Shown: positions 30,758 through 39,536 of the stretch, one piece after another
How the letters are laid out: every line of letters starts with the position of its first letter
Numbering within the stretch: position 1 is the first letter of the stretch
Assembly: GCF_017742995.1 (NCBI RefSeq)
Contig: NZ_CP072425.1
Span: 558,001-622,000, forward strand
Reading direction: 5' to 3'
Source: Pseudoalteromonas viridis
Lineage (GTDB): Bacteria > Pseudomonadota > Gammaproteobacteria > Enterobacterales > Alteromonadaceae
Length of the DNA: 64,000 nucleotides
Notes under the pieces: model-generated
What the model was told of the DNA's origin: nothing
What the model saw: the letters and a program-made list of their open reading frames with translations, nothing else
Database searches by the model: none
Position numbers and translations under genes: made by a program

Positions 30758-31663
30758 TCATGCCGCAGCAAGACGGCGCTGCGCCATACCCGCCCGGTAA
30801 GAGTCAAAGCTAAATAGCGCTAACGCTGACCAAATAAACGCGAACGTTAACACACGCTCCGCACTAAACTCTTCGCCATAAAACACCACAGCCAGCATAA
30901 ACATCAGACTGGGGCCGATGTACTGAAAGAATCCCAAAGTAGAATAAGGGATGCGTTTTGCAGCCGCGGTAAAGCATAATAATGGCAAGGTCGTTACCAC
31001 ACCGGCGCTGATCAACAGCAGATTAGTGAGCCAGTCATTCAGCATCATATTGCTGGTGTCGCTGGGTGTTAGCCACCACCAGTAACCCAATGCAATGGGC
31101 AGCAGAATAACGGCTTCAATCAGCAAACCGGGTAAGGACTCCACCGCCATGGTCTTGCGCAGCAATCCATAAATTGCGAATGACCCGGCTAAAGAAAAGG
31201 CGATCACTGGAAACGAACCAAAGCTCACTAGTTGCAGCACCACTCCAACAAGGGCCAGCGCAACCGCAAACTGCTGGCGAGGACGCAGGCGCTCGTGCAA
31301 AAACAGCATGCCTAACAGCACATTGAGTAAGGGATTAATGTAGTAACCCAGACTAGCATCCAGCATATGGCCGTTGTTCACTGACCAGATAAACAAGCCC
31401 CAGTTAAACCCCAGCAATAAAGCCGTAACCGTCAGCATCAGCATCAATTTAGGCTGACGCAGTACCGCAATGACTTTATGCCAGTTCAGCTTAACTGCGA
31501 TGATCAAGGCGATAAAGAGCACTGACCAGACAACCCGATGGATAAGAATTTCAAGCGCATCGACCTGATCCAGTGATTTAAAATAGATGGGGGCAAGTCC
31601 CCACATCAAAAACGCTAAAACGGCAAAGGTATACCCCTGCTTCGTTTCACTACTCGTTCCCAT
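30758..31663 (-). CDS. rarD: EamA-family inner-membrane transporter RarD
   Basis: A 301-aa protein with ten hydrophobic segments in two EamA halves. The RarD signature is the N-terminal GYTFAVLAFLMWGLAPIYFK and the conserved LGFNWGLFIWSVNNGH...LDASLGYYINPL block. E. coli RarD is a predicted drug/metabolite permease, once linked to chloramphenicol resistance; the substrate is unknown. Confidence 0.92.
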   Translation of the reverse strand: MGTSSETKQGYTFAVLAFLMWGLAPIYFKSLDQVDALEILIHRVVWSVLFIALIIAVKLNWHKVIAVLRQPKLMLMLTVTALLLGFNWGLFIWSVNNGHMLDASLGYYINPLLNVLLGMLFLHERLRPRQQFAVALALVGVVLQLVSFGSFPVIAFSLAGSFAIYGLLRKTMAVESLPGLLIEAVILLPIALGYWWWLTPSDTSNMMLNDWLTNLLLISAGVVTTLPLLCFTAAAKRIPYSTLGFFQYIGPSLMFMLAVVFYGEEFSAERVLTFAFIWSALALFSFDSYRAGMAQRRLAAA

Positions 31664-31804
31664 TCATTTCTCCCAAGCACAACATAAATTGGCCTTCTGA
31701 TTGTTCCCACAGATGCCAAGCGCGCAGTATACCGCAAACTGTACCTGCCAGTATGATTTTCCTGTGATCAAAAACAAAAGACATCTGACGTAAAACCCAC
31801 TAAA

Positions 31805-33628
31805 ATGCGCTCGATGGAAAATCTTGCAACTCACTCAATCGACACACCGCACGGCGTACTGAAAGAAGTTTTTGGCTACAGTGACTTCCGTGACGGGCAA
31901 CTCGACGTCATTCAGGCGTGCCTGGACGGGCGCGACAGCTTAGTGTTGCTGCCGACAGGCGGTGGCAAATCTTTGTGTTATCAGGTACCTGCTTTACTCT
32001 TACCCGGCACCTGTATTGTGGTGTCTCCGCTTATCTCTTTGATGCAGGATCAGGTTGCCCAACTCAAGGCGTTAGGGGTCAGCGCGGAGTTCATCAATAA
32101 CAGCATTGACCGGGCGCAGCAGCAAGCCATTTATCAGCGTCTGCATCAGGGCGAGATCAAGCTATTGTATGTCGCACCAGAGAAAGTCTTGCAGAGTGAG
32201 TTTATAGAACGTCTGAGCCATCTGAAGCTGGGGTTATTTGCCATCGACGAAGCCCACTGTGTATCGCACTGGGGACACGACTTCCGGCCCCACTACTGCC
32301 GTCTGCATGAGTTAAAACAGCGCTTTGCTACGGTGCCTATGATGGCGCTGACAGCAACGGCCGATTTAGCCACCCGCAGTGACATTGTCACCCAGCTTGG
32401 CTTGCACACCCCGTTTATCCATACCGGGAGTTTTGACAGACCGAATATTCGTTACACCATAGAAGAAAAGTTCAAACCCCTGTCACAATTGATGCGCTAC
32501 CTGCGTACGCAAAAGGGGCAAAGTGGTATTGTTTATTGCTCCAGCCGTAAACGCGTTGACGATATTTCAGAAAAGCTGGTTGAGGCCGGCTTTAACGCTG
32601 CGGCATATCATGCCGGCATGACCAACGAGCAACGCCAGTTTGTGCAAAATGCCTTTGCCCGCGATGACATTCAAATTGTTGTGGCGACCGTAGCGTTTGG
32701 TATGGGGATTAATAAATCGAACGTGCGTTATGTATTGCATTACGACATCCCCAAAAGTATTGAGGCGTATTACCAGGAAACCGGGCGCGCCGGACGTGAC
32801 GGCCTGGCTGCGGAAGCCATTATGTATTTCGACCCCGCCGACATTGGCCGGGTAAAACGCTTTTTTGAGGACATTGAGGACGAACATCGCCGCAGAGTTG
32901 AAGAGCAGCGCTTTAACTCAATGGCCAGCTTTGCCTCGGCACAAACCTGTCGCCGCCAGATCCTGCTCAATTACTTCAGCGAATATCAGCGTGAGCCCTG
33001 CGGTAACTGCGATATTTGCCTGAACCCACCAAAGCGCTTTGACGGCACTTTGGTCGCTCAGCAAGCATTATCCTGTATTTATCGGGCAGAGCAGCGCTTT
33101 GGATTGGGCTACATTGTCGATGTCCTGCGCGGTGCCAATACCGCCCGGATCCGCGACAATCAGCATCACACACTCAGCACCTATGGCATAGGCAAAGAAC
33201 ACAGTAATGAATACTGGCTGAGTATCTTGCGACAACTGATCCATCACGGACTGGTCGCACAGGATATCACTCAGGGCGCGGCACTGCGCCTGACCGAAGG
33301 AGCCCGCTCGGTACTGCGTGGTGAATATGCGCTGCAACTGGCGCAGCCGCGACTGGAAGCCAAGCACGTTTATCAGGATAAACTGGCACAATTCAATTAC
33401 GATAAAAAGCTGTTTGCCAAGCTGCGTAGCCTGCGCAAAGAGCTGGCCGATCAGGACGATGTACCGCCCTATGTGGTATTCAGTGATAAAACCCTGGCGG
33501 AAATGGCGCAGCTGCTCCCGACCAGCGACAGCGAGTTCCTGAAAGTCTCCGGGGTTGGCTTTACCAAGCTCAGCAAATATGGTGCGCCCTTTATGCAGCT
33601 GATCCGCAATTATCTCGACACCGATTAA
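31805..33628 (+). CDS. recQ: ATP-dependent DNA helicase RecQ
   Basis: A 607-aa SF2 helicase of the RecF recombination pathway. Motif I GGGKS (LLPTGGGKSLCYQVPALL), DEAH box in FAIDEAHCVSHWGHDFR, motif III MMALTATA and motif VI YYQETGRAGRDG are present. They are followed by the RecQ-Ct zinc site (Cys in CRRQ...CGNCDIC) and an HRDC domain at the end (about 525-600). A second ATG at 31814 could be the true start; there is no clear ribosome binding site for either. Confidence 0.97.
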   Translation: MRSMENLATHSIDTPHGVLKEVFGYSDFRDGQLDVIQACLDGRDSLVLLPTGGGKSLCYQVPALLLPGTCIVVSPLISLMQDQVAQLKALGVSAEFINNSIDRAQQQAIYQRLHQGEIKLLYVAPEKVLQSEFIERLSHLKLGLFAIDEAHCVSHWGHDFRPHYCRLHELKQRFATVPMMALTATADLATRSDIVTQLGLHTPFIHTGSFDRPNIRYTIEEKFKPLSQLMRYLRTQKGQSGIVYCSSRKRVDDISEKLVEAGFNAAAYHAGMTNEQRQFVQNAFARDDIQIVVATVAFGMGINKSNVRYVLHYDIPKSIEAYYQETGRAGRDGLAAEAIMYFDPADIGRVKRFFEDIEDEHRRRVEEQRFNSMASFASAQTCRRQILLNYFSEYQREPCGNCDICLNPPKRFDGTLVAQQALSCIYRAEQRFGLGYIVDVLRGANTARIRDNQHHTLSTYGIGKEHSNEYWLSILRQLIHHGLVAQDITQGAALRLTEGARSVLRGEYALQLAQPRLEAKHVYQDKLAQFNYDKKLFAKLRSLRKELADQDDVPPYVVFSDKTLAEMAQLLPTSDSEFLKVSGVGFTKLSKYGAPFMQLIRNYLDTD

Positions 33629-33652
33629 CCCGATATACCAAGTGGAGTCACA

Positions 33653-33955
33653 GTGACAACGCACATCGATCACCTGGCAGATCAGGATACCATTCTGATC
33701 ACGCCCTCTGCACTGCCTGAGGCGGATGAATTTGAACTGTGGGGGCAAATTTTCTTACACCTGGATGGCCTCTCTATACTGGAATTTCATCAGGGCGCCG
33801 ACCGTCATCAGTGGCGATTTACCTGTGCAGGACACCCCTATAACCTCAATTTTGAACACTACAGCGAGAGTATCTGGATCGCGCCGGAAGGCCTTGCTGC
33901 AACTGAACATTTGCCGAACCTGGTAACATTATTACGGTTAAATTTACAACAATAA
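33653..33955 (+). CDS. Small conserved protein next to recQ (DUF3630-like)
   Basis: A 100-aa acidic soluble protein with a GTG start (33653), 24 nt after recQ and probably co-transcribed. GGAG lies about 8 nt upstream. WGQIFLHLDGLSILEFHQGADRHQW and YNLNFEHYSESIWIAPE fit the DUF3630 family found beside recQ in related bacteria. No function known. The family label is from memory. Confidence 0.6.
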   Translation: MTTHIDHLADQDTILITPSALPEADEFELWGQIFLHLDGLSILEFHQGADRHQWRFTCAGHPYNLNFEHYSESIWIAPEGLAATEHLPNLVTLLRLNLQQ

Positions 33956-34029
33956 TATAGACTTAGTTGAGCAGCTGTGGCTAACATAGGCCATAATAAA
34001 AAGTACGTTAACTAACGACGGGCTGTTCT

Positions 34030-35799
34030 ATGGGTTGGGTTGTTCGCGCTTCAATACTAACAATATTCACATCACTCGCTGCCGCCTCTGGGTCCGCTGT
34101 TGCCAGCACGACAGAGAGTGCGTCTGAGCAGTGCGGCAACAACCGCGCCAACGCCCCCGAAGACAACAACCTTCACCGTCAACTCGACAGCGAAGATGCC
34201 CTGCCGGAATTACAAAATGCATCTGTGGTCAGTATTGAGCTTAAGCAACTCAACGTCTTTGATACCTCTTTGCCGGAGGAAAACAATGCGGTGTTTCGCT
34301 TTGCTAACCGGGCGCATATCACGACAAAACCCGAAGTGATCCGCAATTTGCTGCTGTTTACCCAAGGCGGCGAATATGACCCAAAACTGCTGCGAGAGTC
34401 TGAGCGACTGCTGCGCCAACAATCCTATATCTATGATGCCAGGATCTTTGCCGAGCAAACCTGTGATGGAGAGGTTGCCGTCACCGTTGTGACCCGCGAT
34501 CTCTGGACCTTGCTTCCGGACATTAGCTTTAGCCGCAGCGGAGGTGATAACTCAAGCCGCCTTGGTTTTCGCGAATCTAACCTGCTGGGCTATGGTAAAC
34601 GCCTGTCGCTTACCCATATTTCTGACCCCGATCGCAGTGGTTACCTGTTTGTCTATGACGACCCGCAAATTTTATCAAGTCGCTATAAAGGGCGGCTGGA
34701 ATACGCTGACAACGATGACGGAAAAGTCCACTACGTTGGTGTTGAGTATCCGTTTTTTTCAATTGCTACGCCCTACAGCTACGGCGTCAGTAACTTAAGT
34801 AATCGCCGGGTTGAGTCGTTTTATAATTTAGGAGAGGAAATCTCCGAATACGAGCAGCTGAGTGAAATCTCTAACCTCTACATTGGCCGCTCTTTTGCGC
34901 TCAATAACGACTGGACCCGCCGGCTGCTGCTGGGCTATCGAGATGAAAAGCAAGAGTTTGCCCGACTGCGTGACACCACCTTGCCTATCGCTGAAAATCG
35001 CACACTGCGCTATCCCTATATTCAGGCGCAGTGGTTTGAAGACGCCTACATTAAAGTACGTAATTTTGATTCCATTTATCGCACCGAAGATTTGAATCTG
35101 GGCTGGAATATTAATGCCCTGCTTGGCTACTCCGACAAAGAGCTCAGTGATGACGACAGCCGCTGGGTTATGTCATTTAATGCTAACAAAGCGCATTTCA
35201 CCTCTCAAAACAGTTTGCTGCGCTTTGCATTCAACCTGCACGGATACTGGAACAAGCGCCAAAGCGAAGCGGAAAACCTGTTACTCAGCTCGCGGGTACA
35301 GTATTACCTCAATACTAGCTTGCGTCAGTCCTGGTACGGCCAGCTTGAAGTGCAATATGGCAAGCACCTCAGTGCCGACCAGCAAATCACCCTGGGCGGT
35401 GAAACCGGCCTAAGGGGCTATCCGCGCAATTACCTGCAGGGCAACCGGCGGATTTTACTTAACCTTGAGAAACGCTATTACTGGGAGTACGACTTGTTGC
35501 AGCTGTTTAAAGTGGGCGGTGCCGCCTACTTTGATATTGGCCGGGTTGATGGTCGTCCCTTAGCGCCTCCATTACCTGGTGCCCTAGACGATCCACATTC
35601 ACTCACTCCCGAGCAGCAATATGCGCTAACCAACCAGATCCAGGGCCAGTTTTTAAAAAACATCGGTCTGGGGCTACGCCTTGCACCGAGCAGGGCAAAC
35701 TCCGGTTTGGTTTTGCATCTGGATGTCGCCGCACCGCTCGATGGCCCCGACAACATAGACTCAGTGCAATGGTTATTCACGGTTAAAAACCGCTTTTAA
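34030..35799 (+). CDS. Omp85/BamA-superfamily outer-membrane protein
   Basis: A 589-aa outer-membrane protein. After a signal peptide (about 1-24, GSAVAS) comes one POTRA-like region (about 75-165: ITTKPEVIRNLLLFTQGGEY, SERLLRQQSYIYDARIF, VTRDLWTLLP), then a C-terminal beta barrel. The barrel carries the Omp85 motif GGETGLRGYPRNYL (GxRGY) and ends in F. It could assemble or export a specific substrate, but the single POTRA and absence of an obvious partner leave this open. Not BamA or TamA proper, which are longer. Confidence 0.8.
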   Translation: MGWVVRASILTIFTSLAAASGSAVASTTESASEQCGNNRANAPEDNNLHRQLDSEDALPELQNASVVSIELKQLNVFDTSLPEENNAVFRFANRAHITTKPEVIRNLLLFTQGGEYDPKLLRESERLLRQQSYIYDARIFAEQTCDGEVAVTVVTRDLWTLLPDISFSRSGGDNSSRLGFRESNLLGYGKRLSLTHISDPDRSGYLFVYDDPQILSSRYKGRLEYADNDDGKVHYVGVEYPFFSIATPYSYGVSNLSNRRVESFYNLGEEISEYEQLSEISNLYIGRSFALNNDWTRRLLLGYRDEKQEFARLRDTTLPIAENRTLRYPYIQAQWFEDAYIKVRNFDSIYRTEDLNLGWNINALLGYSDKELSDDDSRWVMSFNANKAHFTSQNSLLRFAFNLHGYWNKRQSEAENLLLSSRVQYYLNTSLRQSWYGQLEVQYGKHLSADQQITLGGETGLRGYPRNYLQGNRRILLNLEKRYYWEYDLLQLFKVGGAAYFDIGRVDGRPLAPPLPGALDDPHSLTPEQQYALTNQIQGQFLKNIGLGLRLAPSRANSGLVLHLDVAAPLDGPDNIDSVQWLFTVKNRF

Positions 35800-35856
35800 C
35801 CGATTAAATTTCCCTGATATCATGCCATTTTATTTGCATCCCAACGGATAGGCCAC

Positions 35857-36423
35857 ATGCCAGATACGCTTACGACCTTTTTACTCGCTGAGTACAAACT
35901 GATCGTCACCCTGCTTTTTATTTTCCTGTTTCCCTTGCTACTTAAACTGGCAATCAAAGTGCTGCATAAGATCACCCGGGGGAAAATCGACCTGCACCGT
36001 CAGCAACGCGCCGAGCTGCTGTTAAAAGGTCTGGTTGGTGCGGTGTTACTGTGCCTACTGTTAGTGTTCTGGGGTATTGAATTGCGTGGCTTACTGGTAC
36101 TTGGGTCTTCACTATTTGCCATGCTGGGCGTGGCCATGTTTGCCGCCTGGTCTTTGCTCAGTAACCTGACTGCCTTTTTAATCATGTTTGTGCAAAATGA
36201 CTATCGTCTTGGCAACTGGGTGAGGATCATTGACGGCGCTAATTTCATTGAAGGCTGCATTGTAGAAATGGGGCTGATGAACGTGGTGTTACGGCATGTC
36301 GACGGGCACAAAGTGGTCTATCCAAACAACCTGTTCGTCACCCGTCCGGTTTGGGTGCTCACGGAAGCCCCCGCCAAACCAAAACAAATTACTGAACGGC
36401 GAGTGCTTGGCCCTAAAAAATAA
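35857..36423 (+). CDS. Short MscS-family mechanosensitive channel
   Basis: A 188-aa membrane protein. Two N-terminal hydrophobic segments (about 9-31 and 50-70) are followed by the pore-helix-like AMLGVAMFAAWSLLSNLTAFLIMF and the MscS beta domain (NDYRLGNWVRIIDG, then NNVFV-like YPNNLFVTRPV). It lacks most of the C-terminal alpha/beta cage of MscS. Possibly gates in response to membrane tension; it may need a partner because it is so short. Confidence 0.75.
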   Translation: MPDTLTTFLLAEYKLIVTLLFIFLFPLLLKLAIKVLHKITRGKIDLHRQQRAELLLKGLVGAVLLCLLLVFWGIELRGLLVLGSSLFAMLGVAMFAAWSLLSNLTAFLIMFVQNDYRLGNWVRIIDGANFIEGCIVEMGLMNVVLRHVDGHKVVYPNNLFVTRPVWVLTEAPAKPKQITERRVLGPKK

Positions 36424-36657
36424 ACACCCGCGTCGGTTGTCATATTAGGGTGATATGACGCATGATATATAGAAGCTGTCCGCTCTAACGGAGCGCATCT
36501 TTGAGGGGTTAAACCTGCCACCAGCCGGGTTCACTGTGTTGTCTTCAGAACGAAGCGCAGACGCACTTTTGCCCGAATATAGCAAGGCTTTCTCTCCTCA
36601 AAGTTCTGCATTTATTATGCGGTAAGTATCACTTTCAAACAGAACAAGGAAGACGCA

Positions 36658-37995
36658 ATGAATACACCGAAATTGTGTGCACTGATTATCGCAAGCGTAT
36701 TGCTAGTGTCAGGCTGTAAAAGCTTAGTCCAGAAGGGCAACAAGTTATATGAAGCAGGTATGTACGATCAGTCTGCTGAGTTCTATGAGCAGGCACTGGC
36801 CGAAGATCCACAGGATGTAGAAGCACGCCAAAGGCTCACCTTAGCACGAAATAAAATCATCGACCGCGGACTGATTGATGTGCGTATGTTGCGCTTGTCT
36901 GGCAATCACACCGGCGCCGCCCTCAAACTGGAGGCGTTATTGCGAAATCAGGTAAGCTGGCATATTGAACCCGTCGGGCCGATGGCCGAAACTCAAAACG
37001 AAGAACTGCGCTACGCCACCAGCTGGCTGCAACAAGAAGCTTTGTCGCTGTCGCGCTCCGCCTTCCCTGATCCATTTCGTTACTTTGAGATGCGCTATGC
37101 CTTTTTGATTGCCAATGCCAGACTAGGCAACACCTTCGCCCAATATCAGGGCCAGTTACAGGAAAACGCCGAGCGCCAGTGTCGAAAGCTCAAAGCGTCG
37201 CAAGGCCAGGATCGCCTCTTTTTACAACGGTTTTATCGCAAATACTGTCAGGCCTGGAATATCACTAGCTCAGCAGGCCCTCAAGTGCACGACAGAGCGC
37301 TTTATTCCGAGATCCGCATAGCACCAAAACTGACTGTACAACTGCACGATACCAGCACCCAAAAACAACGCCTGCAAACCGTTTTATCACAGCTAAATGA
37401 AGCCTTTCGCGACAGCCTGTGGTATCACCCGCAAGGGGATAAGCAGTTTACGCTCAACGTTCATGCGACCTTTAAACATACCCGCGATGCAAAGCTAGTA
37501 AACCGCCAGAAGCACTACACGCTGGAACAGGCGCAGCCTAACCCGGCCGAGCCGGGTTCGTTGATGGAAGTCGAGGTGGCAAAAACTTACCAATATCCAG
37601 TTACAGAGTTTACGGAATACTTCAGCCTGGACGTCATGTATCAGGGTCGCCTGGGCCCACAGCAGATAGAACACAAGGTCGATGATAGCCAGGTGCACTA
37701 TACGCAAAGCCATTATGCTGACTTTCCGCAATTAGACCTGACGCCGCAAAAAGCACACTTTTTGGACGTCAACACGCGCCTGGACAAACAGCTGTCCGAG
37801 CTGCGAGCACAGTTTAAAGCCGATCTCGACAGCGTCTGGCAACAAACCTACTGTGAAGACAAACTCGGGGCGGCCAGTGGCGAGCATGTACTACGCTGCG
37901 CCAAGCTTGCACCACATCACGAGTACGTTAATAACTGGTTCAATCAGCACTTCGGATTAAGTTATCAGGCAATGTCGAGCCTTTACTCGCTTTAG
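36658..37995 (+). CDS. Predicted lipoprotein with TPR-like N-terminus
   Basis: A 445-aa protein. A lipobox LLVSGC at residues 15-20 predicts lipidation at C20. A TPR-like pair (KGNKLYEAGMYDQSAEFYEQALAEDP, then ARQRLTLAR) follows; the rest is unrecognised. It contains several Cys (CRKLKASQ, YCQAWN, YCEDKLG, LRCAKL) that may pair in the periplasm. Its end overlaps the stop of the convergent gene at 37992 by 4 nt. Function unknown. Confidence 0.7.
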   Translation: MNTPKLCALIIASVLLVSGCKSLVQKGNKLYEAGMYDQSAEFYEQALAEDPQDVEARQRLTLARNKIIDRGLIDVRMLRLSGNHTGAALKLEALLRNQVSWHIEPVGPMAETQNEELRYATSWLQQEALSLSRSAFPDPFRYFEMRYAFLIANARLGNTFAQYQGQLQENAERQCRKLKASQGQDRLFLQRFYRKYCQAWNITSSAGPQVHDRALYSEIRIAPKLTVQLHDTSTQKQRLQTVLSQLNEAFRDSLWYHPQGDKQFTLNVHATFKHTRDAKLVNRQKHYTLEQAQPNPAEPGSLMEVEVAKTYQYPVTEFTEYFSLDVMYQGRLGPQQIEHKVDDSQVHYTQSHYADFPQLDLTPQKAHFLDVNTRLDKQLSELRAQFKADLDSVWQQTYCEDKLGAASGEHVLRCAKLAPHHEYVNNWFNQHFGLSYQAMSSLYSL

Positions 37996-38579
37996 CCTTT
38001 ATCAACAGCGCTGCCGGGCGCAAGCTGCTGTGGCACCACGCATGGCTCGCCGCTGATAAAAAACACCGACGGCGAGTTTTTACCACACAGCTTCCAGGCC
38101 AGTAACTTGGCAATCAGGCGTAATACCATTGCCTTATGTGAGCGTGTGCCCTTGAGTTCATCTGGCACCCGTGCGAGTGCATCGCGACAATAGACACTGC
38201 CTTCGCTCGGACCGACCTGCTCATCCAGTGGCCCCAGCACAAAACTGTGCACTATTCCGACCATAGGCCAAAAGGCACTATAACAACTACCCACCGGGGT
38301 GTTACAGCATTGGGTGTAAAAGCGATAAACGCCTCGTTGGGTCAATTGCAAACAAGCCAGCTGGGCCTGTCCCTGTGAAATAGTGACATGTGCTGGCGGC
38401 ACCTGATAAATATCGGTGCCACCAAACTCGTCAAGGCAGTCCGCGCGCCCCAGGTGCTGTAAGTAAGCCCGGCAATCCTTGCAGTAACAGGTCAGACGGT
38501 TTCCTTGCCAATGCGGGTGCGCAGCAATGCGCCCACGAACCTGACCGCACCGGCATCCCAGTTTCATCCCTTCAACCAT
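37992..38579 (-). CDS. GFA-like zinc-binding protein (DUF6151-like)
   Basis: A 195-aa protein from ATG 38579, chosen because AGGAG lies 7 nt before it. Cys motifs CRCG near the start, CYCKDC and QCCNTPVG fit the zinc sites of the glutathione-dependent formaldehyde-activating (GFA) fold. The remainder matches the DUF6151 type as I recall it. No enzymatic role is established. Convergent with the lipoprotein gene. Confidence 0.65.
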   Translation of the reverse strand: MVEGMKLGCRCGQVRGRIAAHPHWQGNRLTCYCKDCRAYLQHLGRADCLDEFGGTDIYQVPPAHVTISQGQAQLACLQLTQRGVYRFYTQCCNTPVGSCYSAFWPMVGIVHSFVLGPLDEQVGPSEGSVYCRDALARVPDELKGTRSHKAMVLRLIAKLLAWKLCGKNSPSVFFISGEPCVVPQQLAPGSAVDKG

Positions 38580-38746
38580 ATCTGACTCCTGTTGCAATTT
38601 TGATATTCCTAGTCATTTTCTCTGCGCACAGCCCCCAACTCCATCAGAGAGAATGTGCTGAGCTGGCAGATTGGGAACACAATACTTGGCGAGCTACCTA
38701 CTTCATGCTAACTTCTCGCACAGTTTAGACTAACAGGAAGCATCTT

Positions 38747-39319
38747 ATGCCTAAAGCCAGTGAAATAAAAAAACACGCCGCGATTGATTACAATGGTCGC
38801 GTCATGATCGTCCGAGACATTGAGCGCTCAGTACCGCAAGGCCGTGCTGGCGGCAGTTTATACCGTATGCGTATGTACGATGTCGTGAATGGCGGTAAAG
38901 TTGATGAAACCTTCAAAGCCGAAGAAATGCTGCAACTGGCAGACTTAACGCGTCGTCCTGCGATGCTGTCTTACATTGATGGCGAAGAGTATGTATTCAT
39001 GGATGAGGAAGACTATACTCCTTATCATATTCACAAAGACTCGATTGCTGAGCAGGTGCTGTTCATCAATGAAGAAACCAAAGGTCTACTGATTGTAGTT
39101 GTAGAAGGTACGCCGGTTTCACTAGATTTGCCTTCAAGTGTTGAGCTGGTGATCGAAGAAACGGCTCCTTCTATCAAGGGCGCTTCGGCCAGTGCTCGTA
39201 CTAAGCCGGCAACCTTAACAACCGGTTTAGTGGTACAGGTACCTGAGCACATTTCCAGCGGTGATAAAATTAAAATCAACACTGCGGAATCTAAGTTTAT
39301 GAGCCGTGCAGACAGTTAA
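38747..39319 (+). CDS. efpL: Elongation factor P-like protein EfpL (YeiP)
   Basis: A 190-aa EF-P paralogue that relieves ribosome stalling at difficult motifs. The N-terminal KOW domain carries R33 at the loop tip ([14 protein letters not shown]), at the same position as the functional Arg of E. coli EfpL. The OB domains end in [17 protein letters not shown] and [15 protein letters not shown]. The strong match to E. coli YeiP ([13 protein letters not shown]) supports this. Confidence 0.93.
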   Translation: MPKASEIKKHAAIDYNGRVMIVRDIERSVPQGRAGGSLYRMRMYDVVNGGKVDETFKAEEMLQLADLTRRPAMLSYIDGEEYVFMDEEDYTPYHIHKDSIAEQVLFINEETKGLLIVVVEGTPVSLDLPSSVELVIEETAPSIKGASASARTKPATLTTGLVVQVPEHISSGDKIKINTAESKFMSRADS

Positions 39320-39350
39320 GTCGTGACAATGAAGTCGTGAAAGTTAAGTC

Positions 39351-39385
39351 TTTGGTGCCCACGGTATAAGCTGATGGGCTCCAAA
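39351..39385 (+). terminator. Possible terminator hairpin after efpL
   Basis: TTTGGTGCCCA / TGGGCTCCAAA pair with one T-T mismatch, followed by TTT. The position 32 nt past the efpL stop fits, but the U-tract is short. Confidence 0.45.
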
Positions 39386-39536
39386 TTTGGGCAAACAGAG
39401 TCAACCAATTTATGAGATAGCATAGCCGTTTTGTGCAAAAATCGGTAACATAACCCACAACAACATATTAATCGGACACGTTTGTGGTCATGCTGGGGTG
39501 TTTCACCACCAAGTTGATAGATGGAATTGAACACGG

